64,000 bases of DNA from NCBI RefSeq assembly GCF_027186265.1, contig NZ_CP114176.1, positions 1,302,001 through 1,366,000 on the forward strand. The letters are read 5' to 3'. This DNA is from Lentibacillus daqui. GTDB taxonomy: Bacteria > Bacillota > Bacilli > Bacillales > Amphibacillaceae. The position numbers were made by a program, and so were the translations under genes. Shown here one piece after another: positions 33,696 to 43,062 of this stretch (the first letter of the stretch is position 1; every line of letters begins with the position of its first letter). The notes beneath the pieces were generated by a model that was not told the origin of the DNA, did not search any database, and worked only from the letters and a program-made list of their open reading frames with translations.

Positions 33696-33737
33696 AAAAA
33701 ACACCCTAAAGCGCCTAATCGGGGCTTTAGGGTGTTT
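33696..33737 (-). terminator. Terminator of the FMN riboswitch
   Basis: AAACACCCTAAAGC (33699-33712) pairs perfectly with GCTTTAGGGTGTTT (33724-33737); on the minus strand a T run follows, before the ribU start. It is the off-state expression platform. Confidence 0.9.
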
Positions 33738-33789
33738 TATTATAACAGAAATAAACATGTGTAATGTTCTACACAAGGAAAACGGCTCG

Positions 33790-33936
33790 ACATCTTCTCC
33801 CATCCAGACTATAACTGTCGGTCCCGGATTTACACCAGGTCAACCACTGAACATCTGCTCAGGTGGGTCACGGACTTAAAGCATATATACCTGCTTCTTA
33901 CCGTCGGTCGGGAATTGCACCCTGCCCCGAAGATGG
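33790..33936 (-). ncRNA. FMN riboswitch (RFN element)
   Basis: Read on the minus strand, it has the RFN core: ATCTTCGGGGCAGGGTGCAA, TTCCCGACCGACGGT, AGTCCGTGACCC, GGTGTAAATCCGGGACCGAC and the closing TCTGGATGGGAGAAGAT, pairing with the 5' end. It controls ribU through the terminator at 33696-33737. Together they fill most of the 455-base gap between yteA and ribU. Confidence 0.96.
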
Positions 33937-34036
33937 AATCGATATGTAATTGTTGCATATAGTATACAATGATTTTACTCATTTGAAAAGTAGTTTGTTT
34001 TATTTTTTTGCAGTAGAGGGACAGTTTGTTTAAACC

Positions 34037-34074
34037 AAAAAAAACGACTACCTCCATTTTCAGGCAGTCGTTTT
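34037..34074 (-). terminator. Terminator of the yteA-like gene
   Basis: AACGACT-CCT (34043-34053) pairs with AGG-AGTCGTT (34062-34072); on the minus strand TTTTTTTT follows. Confidence 0.88.
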
Positions 34075-34080
34075 GAACAG

Positions 34081-34440
34081 TTACTCCTCTTCTACCAGAT
34101 ACCTGGCAGTTGGGTTTGCTTCCAAACGTTCTATTGGGATAGGTTTGCCAGATAATTCACTGACTCCATAAGTACCGTTTTCAATGCGGGCCAAGGCATC
34201 ATTAATCTCTTGCAGGTGATCTCGTCGCATTTGCTCAAATCCCGCTTCTCGCTCTTGTTCAAATTGTTCTGTTGCCATTTCTGCAGGATGGTTATCATAG
34301 TCGGCCAATTCACTGATCGTATTATTTGGGCTTTGATCTTCGTACTTTTTCTTATTTGCAATCAATTCATTTTTCATTGCCAATAATTGATTTTTAAAAA
34401 AGTAAAGTTGTTCTTCACTCAGATTTGTATGATTTCCCAT
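34081..34440 (-). CDS. YteA/DksA-TraR-like protein with degenerate zinc finger
   Basis: A 119-residue helical protein of the DksA/TraR or YteA sporulation family: coiled-coil N-terminal half, then ARIENGTYGVSELSGKPIPIERL and ANPTARYLV. The family zinc-finger cysteines are absent: GVSELSGK stands where C-x2-CG occurs. ATG 34440 follows AAGGTGATG and overlaps the menI 3' end by 26 bases, so it is co-transcribed with menI and menA. Confidence 0.8.
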   Translation of the reverse strand: MGNHTNLSEEQLYFFKNQLLAMKNELIANKKKYEDQSPNNTISELADYDNHPAEMATEQFEQEREAGFEQMRRDHLQEINDALARIENGTYGVSELSGKPIPIERLEANPTARYLVEEE

Positions 34441-34834
34441 GTTCATCACCTTTCTTCTTAGGGACGATTCCAATGGTGCAGCGAGAAATACATATAAGTT
34501 TTTCATCTTCATCTGTGATATTAATTTCCCATACCATAGTTGTTTTTCCAATATGTTTGGGAACAGCCTTAGCGGTCACTGTGCCTTCACGTTTACTCCT
34601 AATATGGTTGGCATTAATTTCAATCCCAAATACATTGTATTGTTCTCCATCAACATGAAGAAAGGCACCTGCACTAGCAGCAGTTTCAGCCAGGGCGACG
34701 TTTGCTCCACCGTGCAAAAATCCTGCTGGCTGGTGTGTGCGATAGTCAACTGGCATGGTCATGATCACAAGATTTTTTTCAAGTGTTATCACTTTCATCC
34801 CAAGCGTATCGATTAATGTTTGCGAAAAATCCAT
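34415..34834 (-). CDS. menI: Hotdog-fold thioesterase, probable DHNA-CoA hydrolase MenI (YuxO)
   Basis: PaaI-type hotdog thioesterase, 139 residues, with the signature HGGANVALAETAASAGAFL (near residue 41) containing the HGG and catalytic Glu. In B. subtilis the homologue YuxO/MenI hydrolyses 1,4-dihydroxy-2-naphthoyl-CoA. The position 17 bases downstream of menA and next to menFDHBE makes that role likely. ATG 34834 follows AGAGGGCAGC. Confidence 0.85.
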   Translation of the reverse strand: MDFSQTLIDTLGMKVITLEKNLVIMTMPVDYRTHQPAGFLHGGANVALAETAASAGAFLHVDGEQYNVFGIEINANHIRSKREGTVTAKAVPKHIGKTTMVWEINITDEDEKLICISRCTIGIVPKKKGDEHGKSYKSE

Positions 34835-34851
34835 AGCTGCCCTCTTTTCAA

Positions 34852-35787
34852 TTAAAATATTTTGCTTAACAGTAACGAAACCCCTAATAACAATCCATAA
34901 ATGGTATTTGTCTTTCCGGTAGCTACCATTGCCGGCAACATTTCAATTGGTTTGGATTTTCCCTGGAATTTCTTGATTACATCGATTGCCTTGATGCCAC
35001 TGAAAAACGCAATGATTGACCAAACGGGTAATAATCCATCAATAATGTAATAGGCAGTCAATCCAAATGCAACGACAAACAAGAAGCCTAAAAAGCGGAT
35101 TGCATTCTTTCTTCCCAGCAGGATCGCAATGGTTTTTCGTCCATTCTCTTTGTCCCCATCAAGATCCCGGATATTATTGGACATCATAATACAACCAATA
35201 AGGATAGCAACCGGAATCGATATTAAAACGGTTGAAGCTGTTATGGTCAACGTTTGAATGAAATAGCTGATTCCGATGATAACAGTGCCCATTAGGAATC
35301 CGGAAAATAACTCGCCAAGTGGTGTATAGGCGATTGGTAATGGTCCGCCAGTATATAAATAACCGAAAAGCATGCAGCCTAAACCAATGACTGCGATCCA
35401 CCAGCTTGATACCATACAAATGTATACGCCGAGCAACATGGCGATCCCAAAAAATGATAAGGCCATCCGTAATACTGTTTTCGCTGATATCCCATCGCGT
35501 ACAATAGTTCCGCCGATGCCTACCGACTCCTCGTTATCCAGTCCACGAGCAAAATCGTAGTATTCATTGAACATATTGGTTGCTGACTGAATCAACATTG
35601 AAGCAATCAGCATCGCGATAAACAATGAAATACTTATCGAACCATCAATATAAGCAAGCATGGTTCCGACAAAAACAGGAATAAAGGAGGCTGTCAGTGT
35701 ATGCGGCCGTAATAGACGCCACCAGATATGCATCCCTTTCTTTTCATTTAAGACGTGTTTTATATTCGTTTGATCAGATGTTTGCAT
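34852..35787 (-). CDS. menA: 1,4-dihydroxy-2-naphthoate polyprenyltransferase MenA
   Basis: UbiA-family membrane prenyltransferase attaching the isoprenoid chain to DHNA to give demethylmenaquinone. It has 311 residues and about eight helices; the prenyl-diphosphate binding motif NMFNEYYDFARGLD lies near residue 71 and the second Asp motif NNIRDLDGDKENGRKT near 195. ATG 35787 follows AGGAGG. It is divergent from the menF operon. Confidence 0.95.
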   Translation of the reverse strand: MQTSDQTNIKHVLNEKKGMHIWWRLLRPHTLTASFIPVFVGTMLAYIDGSISISLFIAMLIASMLIQSATNMFNEYYDFARGLDNEESVGIGGTIVRDGISAKTVLRMALSFFGIAMLLGVYICMVSSWWIAVIGLGCMLFGYLYTGGPLPIAYTPLGELFSGFLMGTVIIGISYFIQTLTITASTVLISIPVAILIGCIMMSNNIRDLDGDKENGRKTIAILLGRKNAIRFLGFLFVVAFGLTAYYIIDGLLPVWSIIAFFSGIKAIDVIKKFQGKSKPIEMLPAMVATGKTNTIYGLLLGVSLLLSKIF

Positions 35788-35957
35788 AATATAAGTCCTC
35801 CTACAACGGCAATATCATCTTTAGTTTAGGCAAATCGTCATAGGGTGTCAATCATCAATATAGGTTAAAACAGTCCATTCCTTGTGAAAAGGATAAAAAG
35901 AGAATAAAATAGAGAGGATAGTTGTGATGATTGTTCGTTTAACGGAGGTAACAAGTA

Positions 35958-37346
35958 ATGATTGAAACGAAGGAAAAGCTGCTGGAAGTTGTGTTGGATG
36001 AGGCAATTCACCATGCAAATGAAACAAAGTCAAAGCAGCTTGTCAGTTTTACCAAAAAGATAGATCAAGTGAATCCGCTCCAATTTTTTGAAGCGGCCAA
36101 AACGTGTGATATGAATCGGACATTTTGGGCGAGTACAGCGGATGCCTTTTATTTAGTCGGGATTGGTACTGTTTATCCGCTCGTCGCCGGTGAAAATCGG
36201 TTAAAAGATATAGAACAGCAATGGAATGAACTAACGGCTAATGCTACTGTTCATAACCCATATCAGGTGCCAGGTACGGGGCTGGTTGCACTTGGTGGCA
36301 TGTGTTTTGACCCGAAAAAGCAAACAACAGGACTATGGGACAAGTTTAGAAATAGTGAATTCCAAGTTCCGCGGTATACATTGGTGCAAACAAAACAAGC
36401 CAGCTATGTAACAATAAACACGTTTGTGACGATGAATGATAGTCCCCGTACACTTGCACAAATGCTAGAGGAAACGGAAAAAAACCTGCTCCATTACACT
36501 AAACCATTCCCGGATGAAGCAACCCTGTTGAAAAGGGAGGAAATAGCTCCGCAGCAATGGAAGGAACAGGTGAGACAAGCAACGGAAGAAATTAAGCAAC
36601 AACATGCTGAAAAAATTGTGCTTGCCCGGGAAATGCGCTTAACTTTTTCCAAACAGGTAGAGGTCACCCCTGTACTAGACAAGTTGTTATCATCGCAAAC
36701 AAACAGTTATGTCTTTGCTTTCGAACATGGTGATGATTGTTTTGTTGGGGCAACGCCTGAAAGGCTGGTCAAGCTGGAACAAGAGCAGTTGCTTTCCACC
36801 TGTCTGGCCGGCACTGCACCACGAGGGACAACACCAGTACAAGACAAAGAGATTGGCAGGACATTGCTTCAAGATACGAAAAATCGTGAGGAGCATGATT
36901 TTGTCGTAAAAATGATTGGAAATGCGATAAAACCATATTGTTCAAGGGTCGATATTCCAAACAACCCGGTTATCTATCCGCTGAAAAATTTGCAACATCT
37001 GTACACACCTGTAAAAGCAACCTTGAAACAGGGACACAGCATCTTTGAAATTGTAAAAGCACTTCATCCGACACCAGCATTAGGTGGAGTGCCAAGGGAA
37101 AAATCATTGACATTTATCCGGGAACACGAATTACTGGAACGTGGTTGGTATGGTGCCCCTGTCGGCTGGCTGGACAGCAATCGAAATGGGGAATTTGCAG
37201 TCGCAATTAGATCAGGTCTTGTTCAGGGCAATGAGGCATCAATTTTTGCTGGATGCGGTGTTGTTAAAGATTCGGACCCGGAAGCGGAGTATGAAGAAAC
37301 GTTAATTAAATTCACACCAATGCTTTCCGTATTGGGGGGATCTTGA
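35958..37346 (+). CDS. menF: Isochorismate synthase MenF
   Basis: Converts chorismate to isochorismate, the entry to menaquinone. It has 462 residues; the chorismate-binding domain carries EKIVLAREMRL near residue 213, FVGATPERLVKLE near 262, AGTAPRG, and HPTPALGGVP near 371. ATG 35958 follows GGAGGTAAC. It is first in the plus-strand men operon and overlaps menD by one base. Confidence 0.96.
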   Translation: MIETKEKLLEVVLDEAIHHANETKSKQLVSFTKKIDQVNPLQFFEAAKTCDMNRTFWASTADAFYLVGIGTVYPLVAGENRLKDIEQQWNELTANATVHNPYQVPGTGLVALGGMCFDPKKQTTGLWDKFRNSEFQVPRYTLVQTKQASYVTINTFVTMNDSPRTLAQMLEETEKNLLHYTKPFPDEATLLKREEIAPQQWKEQVRQATEEIKQQHAEKIVLAREMRLTFSKQVEVTPVLDKLLSSQTNSYVFAFEHGDDCFVGATPERLVKLEQEQLLSTCLAGTAPRGTTPVQDKEIGRTLLQDTKNREEHDFVVKMIGNAIKPYCSRVDIPNNPVIYPLKNLQHLYTPVKATLKQGHSIFEIVKALHPTPALGGVPREKSLTFIREHELLERGWYGAPVGWLDSNRNGEFAVAIRSGLVQGNEASIFAGCGVVKDSDPEAEYEETLIKFTPMLSVLGGS

Positions 37347-39088
37347 TGGAACATACAGAGACACTAACACGCTATATTGCGAATTTTGTCGATGAATTGG
37401 CAAAGAGTGGTTTAACAGAGGTAGTCATTTCACCTGGTTCGCGTTCGACACCACTGGCTATGACATTCATGGAACATCCGGATATCAGGCAATGGGTGAT
37501 TATTGACGAACGTTCTGCTGCCTTTTTTGCGCTTGGTATGGCCAAGAAAAACAAGCGGCCGGTTGTTATTGTTTGTACGTCGGGAACGGCAGCTGCTAAT
37601 TATTTTCCGGCGATTGTGGAGGCACATTATAGTCGGGTACCACTGGTTGTTCTTACTGCTGATCGACCACACGAATTAAGGGATGTTGGTGCACCGCAGG
37701 CAATCGAACAGCTAAAATTGTACGGGGATTATGTGAAGTGGTTTAATGAAATGGCGTTACCAGAAGCAGACCAAACCATGCTTGCTTACGTTCGTAGTAA
37801 AGCATCACGTGCTGTCCATATGGCAACGGAAGGGAATAGTGGTCCGGTTCATTTGAATTTCCCTTTACGTGAACCACTGATTCCTGATTTTGAGATTAAG
37901 GATTTATGGGGAAGCCAAACAACACGTTATCATGCCGTATCAGACGGAAAAAAACGCCTCGACTCAGAGCAAATACAAGCGTTATGCAACAGGCTCAAAG
38001 GAAAGGGGAAAGGCGTTATTGTTTGCGGTCCGCAAGATCGGGAGGATTTACCCGAGCGAATTGTGCACCTTGCATCATTATTGAAGATGCCTATTATAGC
38101 CGATCCACTATCTGGACTAAGATCTGGAATGCACAGTAAAAAACATGTGATTGAAGGCTACGATGCATTTTTACGCAATGACACCATACGTAAACAACTG
38201 AAACCTGACTACATTATTCGCTTTGGTGCGATGCCGGTATCCAAAGCCTATTTATTTTATGCAAAGGAACACCACGATGCGGAGCAATTTGTCATCGAAG
38301 AACATATGGGCCATCGGGAGCCAGCGGGGAACAGGACCGAATTTATTTATGCTGATCCGGCATTGCTGTGTGAAGATTTACTACTGGCTTTAGAGGATCG
38401 AGATCGGGACGCAACATGGTTCGCGCAATGGGAGAAGATGAACCAAATAACCAAGAAGCATTTACAGGCAAAGACAAATGGACGTTTAACAGAAGGGGAG
38501 GCCGTTCGTTGTTTATTTGATGTATTACCGGAAAACAACACGGTGTATGTTGGCAATAGCATGGCGATTCGGGATGTTGATACATTTTTTCTGACGACGG
38601 CAAAACAGCTCCGGGTATTGGCAAATCGCGGTGCAAACGGTATTGATGGCGTGGTGTCAAGCGGGCTTGGTGCTGCTGCAGTCAATGGTTCACCAGTTAC
38701 ACTATTGCTCGGAGATTTGTCGTTTTTCCATGATCTAAATGGCTTGCTTGCTGCCAAACAATATCATGTAAACATTACCATTTTATTGATCAATAATAAT
38801 GGTGGCGGTATTTTTTCTTTTTTACCACAAGTAAATCATCCAGATCATTTTGAAGCGTTATTCGGTACCCCGGTTGATATTGAATTTGAACATGCCATCA
38901 AGATGTATGGCGGGAACTATTGTCAGGTAACGCAACAAACCGATTTGCAAAGAGCACTTGAGAAGAGTTATCAGGAAAAAGGCCTGGCCGTTATTGAAGT
39001 GAACACGGATCGGGAGCAAAATAGGCAATGGCACCGTGAGAGATGGCAAGCCATTGAAACTGAAATCCTTCATGATCATGAGGAATGA
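37346..39088 (+). CDS. menD: SEPHCHC synthase MenD
   Basis: Thiamine-diphosphate enzyme combining isochorismate and 2-oxoglutarate to SEPHCHC. It has 580 residues: SPGSRSTPLAMTF near residue 29 with the conserved Glu later, RPVVIVCTSGTAAANYFPA near 70, and the ThDP motif GDLSFFHDLNGLLAAK ... NNNGGGIFSFLPQ near 455. ATG 37346 overlaps the menF stop and follows GGGGGGA. Confidence 0.97.
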   Translation: MEHTETLTRYIANFVDELAKSGLTEVVISPGSRSTPLAMTFMEHPDIRQWVIIDERSAAFFALGMAKKNKRPVVIVCTSGTAAANYFPAIVEAHYSRVPLVVLTADRPHELRDVGAPQAIEQLKLYGDYVKWFNEMALPEADQTMLAYVRSKASRAVHMATEGNSGPVHLNFPLREPLIPDFEIKDLWGSQTTRYHAVSDGKKRLDSEQIQALCNRLKGKGKGVIVCGPQDREDLPERIVHLASLLKMPIIADPLSGLRSGMHSKKHVIEGYDAFLRNDTIRKQLKPDYIIRFGAMPVSKAYLFYAKEHHDAEQFVIEEHMGHREPAGNRTEFIYADPALLCEDLLLALEDRDRDATWFAQWEKMNQITKKHLQAKTNGRLTEGEAVRCLFDVLPENNTVYVGNSMAIRDVDTFFLTTAKQLRVLANRGANGIDGVVSSGLGAAAVNGSPVTLLLGDLSFFHDLNGLLAAKQYHVNITILLINNNGGGIFSFLPQVNHPDHFEALFGTPVDIEFEHAIKMYGGNYCQVTQQTDLQRALEKSYQEKGLAVIEVNTDREQNRQWHRERWQAIETEILHDHEE

Positions 39089-39092
39089 TGGT

Positions 39093-39899
39093 ATGTACTA
39101 TACAATCAATGATGCAGCATATTGGTATGAATTAACGGGTGAAGGGCCGACGGTTGTATTGTTGCATGGTTTTACCGGCAGTTCAGCGACATGGGAGCCG
39201 TTTGTCGAAAACCTAGCGCAAGAATTTCAGGTACTGATCGTTGATTTACCAGGACATGGAAAAACCGAAATGGCAACCGGTCGTTCCATGGAAACGTGTT
39301 GCAGCGACTTATTTGCCTTATTTTCAATGCTAGAGTTAACGGATATCCGGCTTATCGGGTACTCTATGGGGGGGCGTACAGCACTATCGTTTGCGATGCT
39401 GTATCCGGAACTGGTTAAGTCCCTTGTGTTGGAGAGTACTTCCCCAGGACTGGCAACCGAGAGCGAACGGCAAGCACGAATCACCCGTGATGAACAGTTG
39501 GCCGAAAAAATAGAGCAGGAAGGTGTCGCGAAATTCGTCGACTTTTGGGAGGACATTCCACTTTTTCAAACGCAAAAAAATCTGCCGGTAGAAGTGAGAC
39601 AGAAAATACGAAATGAACGACTTGCTCAGAACAAAACAGGCCTTGCCCAATCGCTTCGTTTGATGGGAACAGGCGCTCAAATGTCCTGGTGGGATCGTCT
39701 TCATGACCTATCCATTCCCGTTTTATTGCTGGCAGGAGCCAAGGATGATAAGTTTGTCAAATTAAATCGGCGGATGGAACAACTAATGGAAAATGCCCAT
39801 TTAGTCATTGCTGAACAAGCTGGACATGCAATTCACGTGGAACAAGCTGATTTTTTTGGTAAAATAGTAGTGGAGTTTTTGTTAACCACGAGCCGTTAA
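39093..39899 (+). CDS. menH: SHCHC synthase MenH (alpha/beta hydrolase)
   Basis: Eliminates pyruvate from SEPHCHC to give SHCHC. It has 268 residues in an alpha/beta hydrolase fold: oxyanion HGFTGSSATW near residue 24, nucleophile elbow GYSMGGR near 90 and the catalytic His in AGHAIHVEQ near 247. ATG 39093 is 4 bases after menD and has GAGGA at 39080-39084; upstream in-frame ATGs lie inside menD without a site. Confidence 0.93.
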   Translation: MYYTINDAAYWYELTGEGPTVVLLHGFTGSSATWEPFVENLAQEFQVLIVDLPGHGKTEMATGRSMETCCSDLFALFSMLELTDIRLIGYSMGGRTALSFAMLYPELVKSLVLESTSPGLATESERQARITRDEQLAEKIEQEGVAKFVDFWEDIPLFQTQKNLPVEVRQKIRNERLAQNKTGLAQSLRLMGTGAQMSWWDRLHDLSIPVLLLAGAKDDKFVKLNRRMEQLMENAHLVIAEQAGHAIHVEQADFFGKIVVEFLLTTSR

Positions 39900-39938
39900 C
39901 AATTACATATCATAGCAAAAATATAAGGAGGAAAATTC

Positions 39939-40757
39939 ATGACTGTACAATGGGAACAAGCAAAAGAGTACAAAGAAATAATCTATGAAAAATATAATGG
40001 TGTCGCAAAAGTAACGATGAACCGCCCGCGCGTTCACAATGCATTTACACCATTAACAGTGAATGAAATGATTGATGCGTTTGCAGATGCCCGCGATGAT
40101 TCATCAATTGGTGTCATCATTTTAACCGGTGCAGGGGATAAGGCATTTTGTTCTGGCGGTGACCAGACTGTTCGCGGACATGGTGGATATGTTGGCGAGG
40201 ACCAGGTACCACGCCTAAATGTTCTTGATTTACAACGGTTAATGCGGACGATTCCGAAACCGGTTATTGCGATGGTAGCCGGATATGCGATTGGCGGCGG
40301 ACACGTTCTGCATATATGCTGCGATTTGACCATTGCTGCTGACAATGCCAGATTTGGTCAAACAGGTCCTAAAGTAGGCAGCTTTGACGCCGGTTATGGT
40401 GCCGGACTACTGGCAAGTATGGTCGGTCAAAAACGTGCAAGAGAAATTTGGTATTTATGCCGTCAATATAGTGCAGAAGAAGCATATGAAATGGGCATGG
40501 TTAACAAGGTCGTACCATTGGAAGAATTGGAATCCGAAACATTGCAGTGGTGTCAGGAAATTCTTGAAAAATCACCAACTGCACTGCGCTTTATGAAAGC
40601 ATCGTTCAATGCTGCAACAGATGGTCTCGCTGGCCTGCAGCAAATGGGTGGAGACGCGACTCTGCTTTATTATACAACCGATGAGGCAAAAGAAGGTCGC
40701 GATGCATTTAAAGAAAAAAGGAAACCGGATTGGGATCAATTTCCACGTTTTCCTTAA
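39939..40757 (+). CDS. menB: 1,4-dihydroxy-2-naphthoyl-CoA synthase MenB
   Basis: Crotonase-fold enzyme closing the naphthoate ring from o-succinylbenzoyl-CoA. It has 272 residues: KAFCSGGDQTVRG near residue 68, GYAIGGGHVLHICCDLTIA near 111, GPKVGSFDAGYGAG near 147 and the C-terminal PDWDQFPRFP typical of MenB. ATG 39939 follows AAGGAGG. A strong hairpin follows it, separating it from menE. Confidence 0.97.
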   Translation: MTVQWEQAKEYKEIIYEKYNGVAKVTMNRPRVHNAFTPLTVNEMIDAFADARDDSSIGVIILTGAGDKAFCSGGDQTVRGHGGYVGEDQVPRLNVLDLQRLMRTIPKPVIAMVAGYAIGGGHVLHICCDLTIAADNARFGQTGPKVGSFDAGYGAGLLASMVGQKRAREIWYLCRQYSAEEAYEMGMVNKVVPLEELESETLQWCQEILEKSPTALRFMKASFNAATDGLAGLQQMGGDATLLYYTTDEAKEGRDAFKEKRKPDWDQFPRFP

Positions 40758-40775
40758 TTTTAGAAAATGGTATAG

Positions 40776-40806
40776 AAAACCTTTGCCAATTGTTGGCAAA
40801 GGTTTT
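40776..40806 (+). terminator. Perfect hairpin between menB and menE
   Basis: AAAACCTTTGCCAA (40776-40789) pairs perfectly with TTGGCAAAGGTTTT (40793-40806) with a 3-base loop. The T residues are in the stem and few follow, so termination may be partial. Confidence 0.7.
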
Positions 40807-40832
40807 CCGGTAAAATAGAGACGTTAAAAAAG

Positions 40833-40861
40833 GTGATTTTACTGGACTTTTTGAACATCCT
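40833..40861. repeat. Truncated family A repeat (3' terminus only)
   Basis: GTGATTTTACTGGACTTTTTGAACATCCT closely matches the right end of repeats 10014-10172 and 21962-22177, including the CTTTTTGAAC terminal inverted repeat. The rest of the repeat is missing. It lies 21 bases before menE. Confidence 0.75.
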
Positions 40862-40881
40862 TGAACAAAGGTGGTTAATGT

Positions 40882-42333
40882 ATGAGTGAAACAATCCCAC
40901 ATTGGTTAACAAAACAAGCTAATATTGCACCAGATCAAACAGCTATCGAACGAGTAAATGGGGATACAATAACTTTTCGACAATTGAAAGAACAAAGTCA
41001 ACGTTTTGCCAAGCAACTGGCACATGCCGGGGTTAAACGGGGATCACATGTAGCAATTTTATCAAACAATAATACCAAAATGGTTGTTGCACTCCACGCA
41101 TTAAGTTATCTCGGCGCTGTTTCCGTTATGCTTAATACCCGTCTAACTGCAGATGAATTAGCATTTCAATTGGATGATGCCGCGGTAACGCTTGTATTAA
41201 CAAGTCTTGAGTATTTAGCTGAAACAAAACAGAAAGCATTTTCCGTACCAACAAAAACATTTGCGGAAATTGATGAACTACCGGAGGCCACTGTTAACCT
41301 TGCAACGGAGCTTGATTTAGATGATACATTTACGATCATTTACACATCAGGTACAACCGGCTTCCCCAAAGGTGTCATGCATACATATGGGAACCACTGG
41401 TGGAGTGCCATTGGTTCGGTTTTAAACTTGGGGTTGCAGGAAAATGATAAATGGCTTTGTACATTACCCATATTTCATGTGAGTGGGCTGTCTATCTTTA
41501 TAAAAAGTGTGATCTATGGAATGCCTGTCTACTTTATGGATAAATTTAATGAAAGTATTGTCCATGATGCGATCATGAACCGAGGGGTAACTGCTGTTTC
41601 GGTTGTTACGGTTATGTTGCAACGTCTGGTAAAGATGCTGGAAGGGGAAAGGTATCCTGATTCATTTCGCTGTATGCTGCTTGGTGGCGGACCAGCTCCA
41701 AAACCACTGTTAGAAAAAGCAAAAGCTTCCTCTGTGCCGGTGTTTCAATCGTACGGTATGACAGAAACTTCATCACAAATTGTGACCTTAAGTCCTCCTG
41801 ATGCATTGAAGAAGATTGGCTCAGCTGGAAAGCCATTAGTTCCTGCGCAATTACAGATTGATCATCCGGATGACAATCCTGTTGGTGAAATTTATGTCAA
41901 AGGTCCAATGGTCACCCATGGGTATTTTAACAATGAAGCCGCAACCGAACAGAAGATACGTAATGGCTGGCTTGCGACCGGAGATCTTGGCTATTTGGAT
42001 GAAGATGGGTTCTTATATGTAGTGGACCGAAGAAATGATTTAATTATTTCCGGTGGTGAGAATGTTTATCCTTCCGAAGTTGAGAGTGTTCTGTCTGGTA
42101 TGGAACAAGTGGCCGAAATTGGTGTCGTGGGAAAACGGGATGACAAATGGGGGCAAGTACCTGTCGCGTTTGTGGTTAGAGAAGGACATATTACAGAAGC
42201 TGAGATTATGGATTATGCGGCACAGCATCTGGCGAAATATAAGCATCCTAAGGCAATTTATTTTGTGGATTCCTTGCCAAGAAATGCATCCAACAAACTC
42301 GTCCGCGGTGAATTGAAAAAGTTGCTGGAGTAA
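40882..42333 (+). CDS. menE: o-succinylbenzoate-CoA ligase MenE
   Basis: ANL-superfamily acyl-CoA synthetase activating o-succinylbenzoate. It has 483 residues: AMP-binding P-loop IIYTSGTTGFPKGVMHTYGN near residue 152, QSYGMTETSSQ near 289, GWLATGDLGYLDEDGFLYVVDR near 362 and the C-terminal catalytic lysine in PRNASNKLVRGEL. ATG 40882 follows AAAGGTGG. In B. subtilis menC follows menE; here it does not. Confidence 0.95.
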   Translation: MSETIPHWLTKQANIAPDQTAIERVNGDTITFRQLKEQSQRFAKQLAHAGVKRGSHVAILSNNNTKMVVALHALSYLGAVSVMLNTRLTADELAFQLDDAAVTLVLTSLEYLAETKQKAFSVPTKTFAEIDELPEATVNLATELDLDDTFTIIYTSGTTGFPKGVMHTYGNHWWSAIGSVLNLGLQENDKWLCTLPIFHVSGLSIFIKSVIYGMPVYFMDKFNESIVHDAIMNRGVTAVSVVTVMLQRLVKMLEGERYPDSFRCMLLGGGPAPKPLLEKAKASSVPVFQSYGMTETSSQIVTLSPPDALKKIGSAGKPLVPAQLQIDHPDDNPVGEIYVKGPMVTHGYFNNEAATEQKIRNGWLATGDLGYLDEDGFLYVVDRRNDLIISGGENVYPSEVESVLSGMEQVAEIGVVGKRDDKWGQVPVAFVVREGHITEAEIMDYAAQHLAKYKHPKAIYFVDSLPRNASNKLVRGELKKLLE

Positions 42334-42440
42334 GCCTGGATAATAGGAATCTTTCATTTACTTACAAAACAACACTTCTGCTTTTTTAATACATGAAAAT
42401 TTATTGGTTAAGCCACATTAATAGCAGGAGGTGTTGCGGT

Positions 42441-42761
42441 ATGGAAAAGAAAAAGTATTTTGTAAATATGGGCAGTCAAGAAATTTCATCAGTTAAATAT
42501 GGTAACAATGAGGAATTGGTCATTTATGCCACGGAGGATGAAGCCAGGGAATTACGGGGGAAAATGGAAGGGATGAATGATGCGGATATAGGTGCGTTTT
42601 GGCGGGCGCACGTACCAATAATGCCTTATCATCACGATCAAGCCAATGATGATTATGATAGCGGAATAACGGAAGCATTAAAAATGATCTATGACCTTGG
42701 TAATGAGGAGACAAAGCGGCATATAACAGATATGGGGGTTTTAGGCGACAGACCTTTATAG
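42441..42761 (+). CDS. Conserved hypothetical protein (Bacillaceae, near menE)
   Basis: A 106-residue cytoplasmic protein with landmarks KYFVNMGSQEIS, FWRAHVPIMPYHHD and ALKMIYDLGNEETK. Such proteins occur in Bacillaceae and are often labelled hydrolase without evidence; I see no catalytic motif beyond the HVPIMPYHHD histidines. ATG 42441 follows AGGAGGTG; the longer frame from 42393 has no site. Confidence 0.75.
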   Translation: MEKKKYFVNMGSQEISSVKYGNNEELVIYATEDEARELRGKMEGMNDADIGAFWRAHVPIMPYHHDQANDDYDSGITEALKMIYDLGNEETKRHITDMGVLGDRPL

Positions 42762-42814
42762 TACCAATGACTGTGCAATTGGTATAGTATATGCAAGTTA
42801 AATTGCTATACGAT

Positions 42815-42857
42815 AAAAGCAGCTCCGGCTTCGTGAAAGAATGGCCGGGGCTTTTTA
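42815..42857 (+). terminator. Terminator after the hypothetical protein gene
   Basis: GCTCCGGC (42822-42829) pairs with GCCGGGGC (42844-42851), one G-U pair, flanked by AAAGC/TTTTT. Confidence 0.82.
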
Positions 42858-43062
42858 TTACCGTTAAGCCAGCGTGAAATAGTAATAATTATTCGAGTTA
42901 CTATTTCTTCACGATTCGGATAGAGCCATGTGAAAATATCGACCCTGGTGTGATACAATTGATTAACAACAAGTCCAAATAAACCGGCCATGGCACATAA
43001 GTTAGGTCGATTAGGACTGTTAGTGATTTTGAATATAATGTTGAAATGAAGGCAGTTGAACA

